64,000 nt of DNA from Xanthomonas sp. GPE 39. GTDB taxonomy: Bacteria > Pseudomonadota > Gammaproteobacteria > Xanthomonadales > Xanthomonadaceae. The DNA lies in contig NZ_JZHZ01000007.1 of assembly GCF_000963005.1 (NCBI RefSeq), positions 171,274 to 235,273 of the forward strand, given 5' to 3'. Under the pieces are notes generated by a model, which saw only the letters and a list, made by a program, of their open reading frames with translations, was not told where the DNA came from and did not search any database. Shown here one piece after another: positions 9,350 to 19,737 of this stretch. Position 1 is the first letter of the stretch, and each line of letters begins with the position of its first letter. A program made the position numbers and the translations under genes.

Positions 9350-10249
9350 TCAAGCGACAAACACATTGGACGGCGGCTGCGGCACGGTCGCTGCGGGATG
9401 ATCGGGATGCTTGAACATCTGCTTCCACGCCGCGTACACCATGCCGGCCAGCGTCGGCATCACCAGAGCCATGAGCAGCACCTGTGTGATCAGGGTCGCG
9501 ACCATGGCGCCGACAATGGCCTGGAGCACCAGCATCACCAGTGCCAGCACGAAGTACAGCGCAAAGGTGGCGATGAAGGCCAGCACGCAGAACACCAACA
9601 TCGCCGGCACGTTGTGCAGGCAGGCGCGCAGGCTGTAGCGCATCGCGGTCAGGCCGTTGCGGCCATCGAACATCACCTGCGGCGCGAACAGGAACAGCGT
9701 CAGCATGACCATCACGAAACCGATCGCCATCAGCAGTACCCACAGCAGGATGCGCATCGCCGGCAGGGTTTGCACCAGTTGCTCCACCTGTGCGGGATCT
9801 GGTTGCGCATTCGACTGGCTGAGCTCGTTGAGCTTGTTCATCACCGTGACCAGCTGCTGCCATCCGCTCGGCCCCACCACCACCATGGCAAGGATGCCCA
9901 GTGCCAGGACGACGACCAATTGCGGCAACAACGCCACCAGTAAATGCGGCGCGCGCCCCGCCTGCAGGCCTTGCAGCAGGTGCGCCGGTTGTGGGCTGCG
10001 GCCCTGGTCCACCTCGCGCGCGGCCCAGACCAGCCCACCGAACAGCAGCGGTCCGGCCAGACCAATCAGCAGTTGCGCCAGCATGCCGAGGTTCGGGTGG
10101 AGACTCCCCATGAACACGGCGATTATCATGGCCAATCCCCAGATTGCGCCCAGCCGACCCAGCGCCCATGGCGCCCGCCGCAGGAGCGACATCCCGCTCA
10201 ATAGCCATTCCGCGCCGGCCGAAGCCGGCAGCTTGCGAATTTCGATCAT
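9350..10249 (-). CDS. Multi-pass membrane protein, BPSS1780-like
   Basis: 299 residues with about six hydrophobic segments (for example near 30-50, 60-80, 105-125, 165-190, 210-235 and 245-270), and a hydrophilic loop around 130-160. The opening MIEIRKLPASAGAEWL resembles the BPSS1780-family membrane proteins that I know only as uncharacterised. ATG at 10249 is preferred over an upstream TTG at 10255. It is separated by 75 bases from the amidotransferase-like gene upstream on the same strand, so they may be co-transcribed. Function unknown. Confidence 0.8.
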   Translation of the reverse strand: MIEIRKLPASAGAEWLLSGMSLLRRAPWALGRLGAIWGLAMIIAVFMGSLHPNLGMLAQLLIGLAGPLLFGGLVWAAREVDQGRSPQPAHLLQGLQAGRAPHLLVALLPQLVVVLALGILAMVVVGPSGWQQLVTVMNKLNELSQSNAQPDPAQVEQLVQTLPAMRILLWVLLMAIGFVMVMLTLFLFAPQVMFDGRNGLTAMRYSLRACLHNVPAMLVFCVLAFIATFALYFVLALVMLVLQAIVGAMVATLITQVLLMALVMPTLAGMVYAAWKQMFKHPDHPAATVPQPPSNVFVA

Positions 10250-10324
10250 TGCCAATCCGAAGTGGGGGACGCCGTACAGCGCGGCGAAGATGCAGATTAT
10301 CGTGGTTTTGCCTGGTCGTCGTCG

Positions 10325-11047
10325 TCAAGACTGAGCACGCGCGTGCTGAACGAAGCGTCGTAGCAGCTTGCGCGCCAACGGCGCAGCGCTGACCTCGCGG
10401 GCGATGGTACGGGCGCAGCGTCCCGCACGGCGTAGACAGTCGGCCCGCGCCTTCACGTAGCCACGCATATGGTGGGTGGCGAACTCCGGATGAAACTGTA
10501 CGCCCCAGGTTGCCTGGCCCCAGCGTAGCGCCTGGCACTGGTCCTGCGCCGAATGCGCCAGCACGCTGGCACCGGGCGGTGCGCGCAGCACGGTCTGCAG
10601 ATGGGTGGCGTGCACAGGGAAATGTTCCGGCAGACCGTAGAACAACGGGTCGTCGGCGGCCTGAGGAGATAACGCGATCTGCACCGTGCCCGATTCGCGT
10701 CCGGCTGGGTTGTAAGCCACCTCCCCGCCCAGCGCGTGTGCCAGCAACTGGTGGCCGTAACAGATGCCCAGCAGCGGCATTCCCGCGTGGGCGGCTTCGC
10801 GCAGCCAGTCGGCGGAACGCTCGCTCCAGTCGGCGCGATCGGTGACGAATGCAGCCGACCCGGTGATGATGACCCCGGCGAAATCGCGGCGATCCGGCAG
10901 CGCAGCCCCTGCGGCGACGTTGGCGACCACGATATCGCGCTCGGCCAGACCGGCGGCGACGCGGATCCAGTGCGGAAAGCGACCGTAGCGCCGCATTGTG
11001 GGCACTGGCTCGCCAGTTTCGAGGATCAGGAACGGCACAGCGGACAT
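10325..11047 (-). CDS. Class I glutamine amidotransferase-like protein
   Basis: 240-residue stand-alone class I amidotransferase domain (GuaA N-terminal-like). The nucleophile is C96 in LLGICYGHQLLA; the histidine-glutamate pair is in VQFHPEF. A GSAAFV loop forms the other active-site part. The family includes enzymes acting on glutamine or gamma-glutamyl compounds; the partner or substrate cannot be told. ATG at 11047 is chosen because the conserved fold starts immediately (FLILETGEPVP); an upstream frame extension to 11104 looks non-coding. Confidence 0.87.
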   Translation of the reverse strand: MSAVPFLILETGEPVPTMRRYGRFPHWIRVAAGLAERDIVVANVAAGAALPDRRDFAGVIITGSAAFVTDRADWSERSADWLREAAHAGMPLLGICYGHQLLAHALGGEVAYNPAGRESGTVQIALSPQAADDPLFYGLPEHFPVHATHLQTVLRAPPGASVLAHSAQDQCQALRWGQATWGVQFHPEFATHHMRGYVKARADCLRRAGRCARTIAREVSAAPLARKLLRRFVQHARAQS

Positions 11048-11224
11048 ACGCAGCAAGGCAACGACATGGATCGATTCTAAATGGCCGCGGGGCCATTTTT
11101 TCAAGTCCGGCCGGCGTCGACGGCATCAGCATATAACGTGGGTAAACCCAGCACTTCGCTTGGCGTCCCTGGACTGGTTACACTCGGCGTTCATGTGCAG
11201 TCAGGCATCGCAGGGATCTTCGGC

Positions 11225-12016
11225 ATGCTGAAACTCTTGAAATCACTGATGCTCGCTGGGGTGTTGATCGCCTCCGGCGCCTGCGTTGCGGTCACTCCGG
11301 TCAAGCCCACCACCCTCACCGTGCTCAGTTCCGGCGGCATCATGGGGGCGATACGCGCAATCGCGCCGGGCTACGAACAGGCGACCGGGGTGAAGCTGCA
11401 CATCGAGGCGGCGCCGTCGATGGGCGACACGCCGCAGGCCATCCCCAATCGCCTCGCCCACAATGAGCCGGCGGACGTGCTGTTGATGGTCGGTTCGGCG
11501 CTCGACACGCTGGTCGCCACGGGACAGGCGCGCAAGGCCAGTCGGGTGGATTTGGGCAAATCCTATATCGCCATGGCGGTCAAAGAGGGCGCGGCCAAGC
11601 CGGATATCTCCAGCATGGACGCTTTCCGCAAGACCCTGCTGGACAGCAAGTCGGTGGCGTATTCCGACAGTGCCAGTGGCGTATACCTGTCGCATGAACT
11701 GTTCCCGCGGATGCGGCTCGGCGATGCCTTCGCCGCCAAGGCGCGGATGATTCCCGCCGAGCCAGTGGGCGCCGTGGTCGCGCGCGGCCAGGCGCAACTC
11801 GGGTTCCAGCAATTGAGCGAGCTGAAGCCGGTGCCTGGCATCACCATCGTTGGCCTGATTCCCCAGCAGGCGCAAAAGATGACCCTGTATTCCGGTGCCG
11901 TCGCTACGTCCAGCACGCAGCCGGAGGCAGCCCAGGCGCTATTGAATTACATGGCGTCTAAGGACGCTGCCAAGGCTATCGAGGAGAGTGGCCTCACGCC
12001 CCTCGTCGCAAAGTAA
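11225..12016 (+). CDS. Periplasmic substrate-binding protein, molybdate/ModA-like
   Basis: 263 residues. Signal sequence about 1-22 (KSLMLAGVLIASGACVA, possibly a lipobox LIASGAC). The mature part has the type 2 periplasmic-binding fold as in ModA-like proteins: LTVLSSGGIMGAI, DVLLMVGSALDTLV, a SVAYSDSASGVYLSHEL motif typical of oxyanion binders, and LYSGAVATSS near the C-terminus. No permease or ATPase gene is next to it, so it is an orphan; ligand identity is unproven. Divergent from the amidotransferase gene. Confidence 0.85.
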   Translation: MLKLLKSLMLAGVLIASGACVAVTPVKPTTLTVLSSGGIMGAIRAIAPGYEQATGVKLHIEAAPSMGDTPQAIPNRLAHNEPADVLLMVGSALDTLVATGQARKASRVDLGKSYIAMAVKEGAAKPDISSMDAFRKTLLDSKSVAYSDSASGVYLSHELFPRMRLGDAFAAKARMIPAEPVGAVVARGQAQLGFQQLSELKPVPGITIVGLIPQQAQKMTLYSGAVATSSTQPEAAQALLNYMASKDAAKAIEESGLTPLVAK

Positions 12017-12088
12017 CAGCGAAGATCAAGGCCATGGCCCTGCCACTGTGCCGGCAAGGGCGGTGCCCGGAATCCCCGAGCCGCCGGC

Positions 12089-13909
12089 TCACTCGCGCGG
12101 TGGCAATACCGATAACACTTCTTCCAGGGTGGTCAGGCCGGCGGCGACCTTTTCCAGGCCCGCGCGGCGCAGGGTGCGCACGCCTTCGGCCTGTGCGGTA
12201 CGGCTGAAGCCGGCCAGGTCCATGTCGGCGCGGATCAGGCTGCGCAGACGCGGCCCGATCGGCAGCAGTTCGTACAGACCGACCCGGCCCAGGTAGCCGG
12301 TGCGGCGGCATTCCAGGCAGCCGACCGGCGCATAGGTTTGCATCTGCTCGGGCAAGGCTTCGCCCGGCTCGCGCAGCGCGTCCCATTCGTGTGCTTCCAG
12401 CGTGTGCGGGCGTTTGCAGTGGTTGCACAGCGTGCGTACCAGACGCTGCGCCAGCACGCCGTTGAGGGTGGAAGCGACCAGATAATGCGGCACGCCCAGG
12501 TCGAGCAGGCGGGTGATCGCCGAGGGTGCATCGTTGGTATGCAGGGTGGATAGCACCAAGTGTCCGGTCAGCGAGGCCTGTACCGCCATCTGCGCGGTTT
12601 CCAGGTCGCGGATTTCGCCGATCATGATGATGTCCGGGTCCTGCCGCAGCAGGGTGCGCACGCCACTGGCGAAGTCCAGGTCGATATTGGGCTGCACCTG
12701 CATCTGGTTGAACTCGGGCGCGATCATCTCGATCGGGTCTTCCACGCTGCACACGTTCACGTCCGCCGTGGCCAGACGCTTGAGTGTGGAGTACAGGGTG
12801 GTGGTCTTACCCGAACCGGTCGGGCCAGTGACCAGCACGATGCCGTGCGGACGCTCCACCAGCGCGTTCCAGCCGGCCGCTTCCTGAGGACTGAAACCGA
12901 GCTGGTCCACGCTCTTGAACGCTGCGTCCGGGTCGAAGATGCGCATCACGCACTTCTCGCCGAATGCGGTGGGCATGGTCGACAGGCGCATTTCGGTCTC
13001 GCGCCCCCCGGGCGAGCGGGTTTTGATGCGCCCGTCCTGCGGGCGTCGGCGCTCGGCCAGGTCCATGCGCCCGAGCACCTTGATCCGGCTGACGATGGCG
13101 TTCATCACCGCCGGCGGCACTTCCAGCACCTTGTGCAGCACGCCGTCGATGCGAAAGCGCATGCGTCCGGCCTCGCGCCGCGGCTCCAGGTGGATGTCGC
13201 TGGCGCGCTGTTCGTAGGCGTACTGCAACAGCCAATCGACGATGTGCACGATGTGGTGATCGTCGGCGTTGACGTCGCCGCCACGGCCCAGTTCCACCAG
13301 TTGTTCGAAGCTGGGCAGGCTGCTGCTCTGCTCGCCGCGCCCGTCCTTGGCCCCGCGCACCGAGCGGGTCACACCGAAGAACTCCATCGTGTAGCGATGC
13401 AGATCCAGCGGATTGACCACCGCGATCTCGATACGGCGACGCGCCAGGTGTTGCAGATCGCCGAGCCAGTCCAGTGCCAGCGGTTCGCTGGTCGCCACCA
13501 GTAAGCGTTCCGGTTCCAGCGCCAGCGGCAGAATGCGGTGGCGACGCGCGTAGGCATGCGAGACCACCGCAGTCACTGCGGCCACGTCCACGCGGGTCGG
13601 GTCGATGCGCAGATAGCGCAGGCCGCAGCGCTGCGCCAGCCATTCGGTCAAGCGTTCCAGGCTCAGTTCGCTGCCCGGCGGCTGGATCGCCGGCAGTTTG
13701 AGATTGGATAGCAGCACCAGGGGATGCACATCGCTGACCGTGCGCGCGGTCTGCGCCGAGAACTGCATGCGGCCGCGTTCTTCCGGCGCGACCAAGCCGT
13801 CGGCGAGTAAGGCGGCGGCCACACGCTCGACGGTCAACCGACCCGGTGGCAACGACACCGGGCTGGATGCGGGCAAGCCGAGCGGCGGCGCGGCGGATCG
13901 CGAATCCAT
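12089..13909 (-). CDS. GspE/PulE-family secretion/pilus ATPase (orphan)
   Basis: 606-residue traffic ATPase. The N-terminal ~200 residues are the N1/MshE-N-like region; the catalytic half has the Walker A GPTGSGKTT, Asp box EDPIEM, Walker B-type IIMIGEIRDLETA and His box HLVLSTLHTNDA. A tetracysteine zinc element typical of GspE is present (CNHC ... CLEC). Such ATPases power type II secretion or type IV pilus assembly at the inner membrane. No other gsp or pil gene is adjacent, so the partner apparatus must be elsewhere. It diverges from glyQ with only 76 bases between. Confidence 0.9.
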   Translation of the reverse strand: MDSRSAAPPLGLPASSPVSLPPGRLTVERVAAALLADGLVAPEERGRMQFSAQTARTVSDVHPLVLLSNLKLPAIQPPGSELSLERLTEWLAQRCGLRYLRIDPTRVDVAAVTAVVSHAYARRHRILPLALEPERLLVATSEPLALDWLGDLQHLARRRIEIAVVNPLDLHRYTMEFFGVTRSVRGAKDGRGEQSSSLPSFEQLVELGRGGDVNADDHHIVHIVDWLLQYAYEQRASDIHLEPRREAGRMRFRIDGVLHKVLEVPPAVMNAIVSRIKVLGRMDLAERRRPQDGRIKTRSPGGRETEMRLSTMPTAFGEKCVMRIFDPDAAFKSVDQLGFSPQEAAGWNALVERPHGIVLVTGPTGSGKTTTLYSTLKRLATADVNVCSVEDPIEMIAPEFNQMQVQPNIDLDFASGVRTLLRQDPDIIMIGEIRDLETAQMAVQASLTGHLVLSTLHTNDAPSAITRLLDLGVPHYLVASTLNGVLAQRLVRTLCNHCKRPHTLEAHEWDALREPGEALPEQMQTYAPVGCLECRRTGYLGRVGLYELLPIGPRLRSLIRADMDLAGFSRTAQAEGVRTLRRAGLEKVAAGLTTLEEVLSVLPPRE

Positions 13910-13985
13910 GGTCGTGCTCCGGTGCGCGGAAGTGTCCGCGAGTCGGTCGCTATACTAGCGCACCCCTCAACCGGCCCCCCGCTCG

Positions 13986-14894
<909 letters not shown>

Positions 14895-15050
14895 TCCCGT
14901 GGGCGCGTGCCTGCCGGACGTTTCTTTGCGCTACCGCTTGCTTGGCGATGGCGGCTGGCGATCCATGGCGAAGACCGCGATGCGCGCGGTACGCCGAACG
15001 ACACAATCGATTGGGCGCGGCGCACTGCCGACGCCTCGGAAGGACGTGAT

Positions 15051-17222
15051 ATGAGCATGCATCCCCTGCTGATCGAACTGGGTACCGAAGAACTGCCAGT
15101 CAAGGCATTGCCGGGCCTGGCCCAGGCTTTGTTCGATGGCGTGATCGCCGGGCTGGACAAGCGCGGCATCGCGGTGGAGCGCGGCGACGCCAAGCCGCTG
15201 TCCACCCCGCGCCGGCTGGCCGTGCTGCTGCCCGGCGTGGCCGCCGAACAGCCTGAGCAGCGCGCGGAAGTGCTTGGCCCGTATCTCAACATCGCCCTGG
15301 ATGCCGACGGCCAGCCGACCAAGGCCCTGGAAGGTTTTGCGGCCAAGGCCGGGATTGCCTGGACCGCGTTGGAACGCACCCGCGACGCCAAGGGCGAGCG
15401 CTTTGTGCACCGCGCGGTGCATCCCGGTGCGCGCACTGCGACCCTGCTGCCGGACATCCTCCGCGAGGCAATCGCCGCGATGCCCATCCCCAAGCCAATG
15501 CGTTGGGGCGATCACGACTATGGTTTCGCGCGGCCCGTGCAGTGGTTGGTGCTGTTGTTCGGCAACGAGGTGGTGCCCGCGCACTTGCTCGGCGTGCAGG
15601 CCGACCGGCACAGCCGTGGCCATCGCTTCCTGCACGATGCGCCGGTGACGCTGGCGCAGCCGGGCGACTACGTGGCCGCGTTGCAGGCGGCGCAGGTGCT
15701 GGTGGACCCGGACGTGCGCCGCGCGCGCATCGTCGCCGAGGTTGAGCAGGCCGCGCGTCAGGCTGGTGGCCGTGCGCGCATCGCCGAGGACAATCTGGTG
15801 CAGGTGGTGAACCTGGTGGAATGGCCGTCGGCGGTGCTGTGCCGCTTCGAGCCGGCGTTCCTGGCGGTACCGCAGGAAGCGCTGATCGAAACGATGGAAA
15901 GCAACCAGAAGTTCTTCCCGGTGCTGGATGCCGACGGCAAGCTCACCGAACATTTCATCGGCATCGCCAACATCGTCTCGCGCGACGTCGCCGAAGTCGC
16001 CAAGGGCTACGAGCGGGTGATCCGTCCGCGCTTCGCCGACGCCAAGTTCTTCTTCGACGAAGACCTCAAGCAAGGTCTGCAGGCGATGGGTGCGGGTCTG
16101 GCCGGCGTGACCTATCAGGCCAAGCTCGGCAGCCTGGCCGACAAGGTGCGGCGCGTGGCCGCACTGGCCGAGGCGATTGCCGTGCAAGTGGGGGCCGATC
16201 CGGCGCAGGCGCGCCGCGCCGCCGAACTGAGCAAGAACGACCTGCAATCGCGCATGGTCAACGAATTCCCCGAACTGCAAGGCATTGCCGGCCGTTATTA
16301 CGCTATCGCCGCTGGCGAACCACGTGAGATTGCGCTGGCCATCGACGAAGCCTACCAACCGCGTTTCGCTGGCGACGCTATCGCGCTGTCGCCGTTGGGC
16401 AAGGTGCTGGCCATCGCCGAACGCCTGGACACGCTGGCCGGTGGGTTTGCCGCAGGGCTGAAGCCCACCGGCAACAAGGACCCGTTCGCGCTGCGGCGCA
16501 ATGCGTTGGGCTTGGCGCGGACGGTGATTGAGAGTGGGTTTGATCTCAACCTGCGCACGTTCCTTAATCAAGCGTTGGATGCGGTTGCGTTTGCAAAAAC
16601 GCAACAAAAAGATAAGCAGGCTGAGCATGCCGCCGCAACGGCACGTGCTTCAGGCGTGCAGGCCCAGGCGATCCCGAACGTGGGTGGCACCACGCTTGCC
16701 GAGCTTGAGGAACTCTATGACTTCATCCTCGACCGCCTGCGTGGCTATTACGCCGACAAGGGTGTGCCGGCGACGCATTTCAATGCGGTCGCGGAACTGA
16801 AGGTGGCCTCGCTGTACGACCTCGACCGCCGCATCGACGCCATCGGCACCTTCGCCGCCTTGCCGGAAGCCGACGCCTTGGCCGCCGCGAACAAGCGCAT
16901 TCGCAATATTCTGCGCAAGGCCGAGGACGCGATTCCCGCGCAGGTCGATGCAGCGCTGCTGCGCGAGCCGGCCGAGCGCGCGCTGGCTGAAGCAGTGGAA
17001 GCGGCAATCGCCGAGACCGACGGTGCTCTGCGTCAGCGCGATTACGTCAGCGTGCTGAATGTGCTGGCGCGGCTGCGGCCGCAAGTGGACGCGTTCTTCG
17101 ATGGCGTGATGGTCAACGCCGAGGACCCGGCGCTGCGTGGTAACCGCCTGGCGCTGCTCAAGCGCTTGAGCGAGCGCCTGGGCAGTGTCGCCGCAATCGA
17201 ACATCTTTCCTCGGCCAACTAA
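15051..17222 (+). CDS. glyS: Glycine--tRNA ligase beta subunit (with an internal insertion)
   Basis: 723 residues; binds tRNA-Gly and completes the glycyl-tRNA synthetase with GlyQ. It starts [20 protein letters not shown] as in the family, continues with the conserved [18 protein letters not shown] and [30 protein letters not shown]... regions, and ends with an intact anticodon-binding domain ([11 protein letters not shown]). Compared from memory with the E. coli protein, about 30 extra residues rich in Ala, Gln and Lys lie at roughly 512-547 (16585-16690), using AT-richer codons than the surroundings but keeping the frame. ATG 15051 is preferred over 15057. Confidence 0.95.
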   Translation: MSMHPLLIELGTEELPVKALPGLAQALFDGVIAGLDKRGIAVERGDAKPLSTPRRLAVLLPGVAAEQPEQRAEVLGPYLNIALDADGQPTKALEGFAAKAGIAWTALERTRDAKGERFVHRAVHPGARTATLLPDILREAIAAMPIPKPMRWGDHDYGFARPVQWLVLLFGNEVVPAHLLGVQADRHSRGHRFLHDAPVTLAQPGDYVAALQAAQVLVDPDVRRARIVAEVEQAARQAGGRARIAEDNLVQVVNLVEWPSAVLCRFEPAFLAVPQEALIETMESNQKFFPVLDADGKLTEHFIGIANIVSRDVAEVAKGYERVIRPRFADAKFFFDEDLKQGLQAMGAGLAGVTYQAKLGSLADKVRRVAALAEAIAVQVGADPAQARRAAELSKNDLQSRMVNEFPELQGIAGRYYAIAAGEPREIALAIDEAYQPRFAGDAIALSPLGKVLAIAERLDTLAGGFAAGLKPTGNKDPFALRRNALGLARTVIESGFDLNLRTFLNQALDAVAFAKTQQKDKQAEHAAATARASGVQAQAIPNVGGTTLAELEELYDFILDRLRGYYADKGVPATHFNAVAELKVASLYDLDRRIDAIGTFAALPEADALAAANKRIRNILRKAEDAIPAQVDAALLREPAERALAEAVEAAIAETDGALRQRDYVSVLNVLARLRPQVDAFFDGVMVNAEDPALRGNRLALLKRLSERLGSVAAIEHLSSAN

Positions 17223-17376
17223 GCCCGTATCGTCCCGTTTTCCGCCATCGGCAAACGCGCAGGCGAATGAACATCGCCAGTCTCATGGCTGGCGCGATAC
17301 GGCACGCGGGGACTGTCTCTAGGCAGCGCCGACCGGACGATTGGTCAGCGCCTGCCTACTGGCACTGGATTGCCGA

Positions 17377-18039
17377 TTATTTCGATTCCGCCTCGTTGTC
17401 GCCGTAGAACACCAAGCCCAAGCGAATGCGCTCGCGGCCTTGTTCGCGGCGATGGCGATTGGTGTCGCGCAAGGAATAGACGCAGCCGCAGTATTCCTGC
17501 TGGTAGAAGCGCTCGCGCTTGCTGATTTCGATCATCCGCGCGGAACCGCCGTGCTTGCGCCAGTTGTAGTCCCAGTAAGTCAGCCCATCGTAAGGCGCGG
17601 CGGCGCGGATGCCGCTGTCGGTGATCTGCTGCATGTTCTTCCAGCGCGAAATCCCCAGCGAACTGGTGATAACCGGAAACCCATGTTCGTGGGCATACAA
17701 CGCCGTGCGCTCGAAGCGCATGTCGAAGCACATGGTGCAACGGATGCCACGCTCGGGCTCGTTCTCCATGCCTTTGGCGCGCGCGAACCAGTTATCGGTG
17801 TCGTAATCGGCGTCGATGAACGGCACGCCGTGTTGCTCGGCGAAGCGGATGTTCTCCTGCTTACGCAGTTCGTATTCCTTGGCCGGATGAATATTGGGGT
17901 TGTAGAAGAACACGGTGTAATCGATACCGGATTCGACGAACGCTTCCATCAACTCGCCCGAACACGGCGCGCAACACGAATGCAGCAGCAGGCGGTCGCC
18001 GCCACCAGGCAAGACAAGTTGTTCACGTGTGTTACTCAT
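17377..18039 (-). CDS. queH: Epoxyqueuosine reductase QueH
   Basis: Reduces epoxyqueuosine to queuosine in tRNA, the last step of Q synthesis; QueH is the non-orthologous replacement for QueG. 220 residues with the expected cysteines: HSCCAPCS (C22, C23, C26), CTMCFDMR (C101, C104) and YCGCVYS (C184, C186), which bind the Fe-S cluster and the extra metal. [16 protein letters not shown] is family-typical. ATG 18039 gives the family N-terminus; a longer frame to 18135 is not conserved. Converges with glyS. Confidence 0.94.
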   Translation of the reverse strand: MSNTREQLVLPGGGDRLLLHSCCAPCSGELMEAFVESGIDYTVFFYNPNIHPAKEYELRKQENIRFAEQHGVPFIDADYDTDNWFARAKGMENEPERGIRCTMCFDMRFERTALYAHEHGFPVITSSLGISRWKNMQQITDSGIRAAAPYDGLTYWDYNWRKHGGSARMIEISKRERFYQQEYCGCVYSLRDTNRHRREQGRERIRLGLVFYGDNEAESK

Positions 18040-18218
18040 AGGCGCTTCCTGATCGGCTTCACGACGCTGGAGACATCCAGGCCGCCATCGCCCTGGCGGC
18101 GGTTCATTTTTAAGGGCGAAGGGCCAGTTTACCAAACACGCCTCTCATCCCGATGATGGCTGCGGCTCGGGATGCGCAGTCGGTTAGCGGATGACGCCCG
18201 TTGAATCAAGTCGTGCGA

Positions 18219-18248
18219 TTGACGAAAAATTAACTCTGGCCCTATTGT
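18219..18248 (+). promoter_or_regulatory. Probable sigma-70 promoter of tRNA-Val
   Basis: TTGACG (18219-18224) and TATTGT (18243-18248) are separated by 18 bases, 14 bases ahead of the mature tRNA 5' end. Position and match are as expected for a tRNA promoter; not otherwise verified. Confidence 0.5.
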
Positions 18249-18262
18249 TGGGGTTGCAGAGA

Positions 18263-18337
18263 GGGCGGTTAGCTCAGCGGTAGAGCACTACCTTGACATG
18301 GTAGGGGTCGCAGGTTCGAACCCTGTACCTCCCACCA
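18263..18337 (+). tRNA. tRNA-Val (anticodon GAC)
   Basis: 75-base tRNA with encoded CCA. D stem GCTC/GAGC, anticodon stem CTACC/GGTAG with loop TTGACAT (anticodon GAC, valine), T arm GCAGG-TTCGAAC-CCTGT. The acceptor stem is GGGCGGT against ACCTCCC, which leaves position 4 (C) opposite position 69 (U), a mismatch where a C-G pair would be expected (ACCGCCC). The remaining structure is canonical, so it is probably functional, but the stem is weakened. It marks the left border of the AT-richer toxin-antitoxin-like module. Confidence 0.95.
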
Positions 18338-18398
18338 ATTATATCAATGGCTTAGCTGCATGTCGCTGGTTCGATTGCACAACAGTACGAAAAATGTC

Positions 18399-18434
18399 CG
18401 AAAAACCGCCCTTGTAAAGATGGCGGTTTTTTCG
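18399..18434 (+). terminator. Rho-independent terminator after tRNA-Val
   Basis: AAAAACCGCC (18401-18410) pairs with GGCGGTTTTT after an 11-base loop, followed by a T-run and CG. It lies about 60 bases past the tRNA. The 5' A-run means it could also stop minus-strand transcripts. Confidence 0.8.
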
Positions 18435-18540
18435 TTTATGAGAGGGGGATGTCGCGCTTGCTGGGCTGCGTCGCAGGTGGTGCGAGCGCATGGGCTAAGA
18501 TAGGATTAGCTAATCTTTGGCCGGGAGCGGGTAGCCGCGG

Positions 18541-19737
18541 ATGGCCAACCGAGAGTATTTTATGAGGGGCGAGCCAGTAGTTGGAATCCAGCCGGCGGTC
18601 ATGCAATGGGCTAGAGAGTCCATTGGTCTGACTGTCGAGGATGTTGCGGAGCGAATCTCCAAGCGGCCGGACGATATCAGCAACTGGGAGTCCGGCACCG
18701 ACGCTCCAACTTACGTGCAGTTGGAGCGGCTTGCCTACGAGGTTTACAAGCGCCCCATCGCTGTCTTTTTCCTGCCGAAGCCACCGGAGGAGCATCGTCC
18801 TCAGAGCGAGTTCCGAACCCTCCCGGCGTTCGACCTGAAGAATCTGGCTAGCGACACCTTTCTTCATATCCGGAAGGCGCACGCGTACCAGATTGCCCTT
18901 GCAGAGCTTTTTGACGGTAGGAACCCGGCTCAACGGAAGCTGTGGGAAGACTGTCCGCTAGACTTGCGTGATTCTCCCGCGAACGCAGCATCTGCAATCA
19001 GGCAAGAGCTAGGCATCACGGTTGAAGGGCAAGCAAGATGGGGCGATGACGCCGATGCATTGCTGCAATGGCGTCAGGCCGTTGAACGACGTGGAATCTT
19101 CGTTTTCAAGAATTCATTCATGCAGAAGGAAATCTCCGGTTTCTGCTTGAGGGACGATGAGTTCCCTCTCATTTATTTGAATAACAGCACTACGAAGACT
19201 CGCCAGATTTTCAGCTTGCTACACGAGCTGGCCCACCTGCTTTTCAATGTTAACGGGCTAAGCAAGTTTGACCATAGCTACGTCAGACAGCTTCCGCAGC
19301 ACGAGAGGAAGATTGAGGTCTTCTGCAATGCTGTGGCGTCCGAGGTTTTGATTCCTGGCTCCGATTTCGAGAGGCAGGCTGCCAGTCTTCCCAGCGACCT
19401 GACCCATGCATCAGATGCAGTCTTCTCTAATCTGGCTCGGCACTATGGCGTAAGTCGGGAAGCCATCTTGCGCAGGTTCTTGGACCTTGGCCGCGTTGAT
19501 CAAGCTTTCTATGAAGAGAAGGTAGCCGAGTGGACCGGCCAACTAAAGAAGGCGAAGGGCGGCGGTGATTGGTACGCCACTACGCGCACCTATATCAGTG
19601 ACCGTATGCTGAACGAAGTATTTGGCCGGTATTTTCGCAATCAAGTCAGCGCCGTTCAGGCGGCGGAGTATCTGGGGGTCGCGCCCAAGAACTTGCCGGG
19701 GCTTGAAGAGCGTGTCCTCAAGAGGACCGCTCAATGA
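18541..19737 (+). CDS. XRE-type HTH plus ImmA/IrrE metallopeptidase protein
   Basis: 398 residues. Residues about 18-75 form an XRE helix-turn-helix (ARESIGLTVEDVAERISKRPDDISNWESG); residues about 180-300 are an ImmA/IrrE (M78) domain with HELAH at 228-232. In this family the peptidase part cleaves or controls a regulator, and the fused HTH often autoregulates a toxin-antitoxin operon. Its stop overlaps the next ATG (ATGA, 19734-19737), so both are made together. An internal ATG at 18562 has a better-placed GAGAG and is an alternative start (391 residues). Codon use is visibly AT-richer than flanking genes, consistent with transfer next to the tRNA. Confidence 0.88.
   Translation: MANREYFMRGEPVVGIQPAVMQWARESIGLTVEDVAERISKRPDDISNWESGTDAPTYVQLERLAYEVYKRPIAVFFLPKPPEEHRPQSEFRTLPAFDLKNLASDTFLHIRKAHAYQIALAELFDGRNPAQRKLWEDCPLDLRDSPANAASAIRQELGITVEGQARWGDDADALLQWRQAVERRGIFVFKNSFMQKEISGFCLRDDEFPLIYLNNSTTKTRQIFSLLHELAHLLFNVNGLSKFDHSYVRQLPQHERKIEVFCNAVASEVLIPGSDFERQAASLPSDLTHASDAVFSNLARHYGVSREAILRRFLDLGRVDQAFYEEKVAEWTGQLKKAKGGGDWYATTRTYISDRMLNEVFGRYFRNQVSAVQAAEYLGVAPKNLPGLEERVLKRTAQ

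Noticed and set aside
18022-18034. TTCACGTGTG considered as a parS site
   Set aside because: Only the CACGTG core agrees with parS (TGTTTCACGTGAAACA); the flanks do not form the required palindrome, and it lies within the start of queH.
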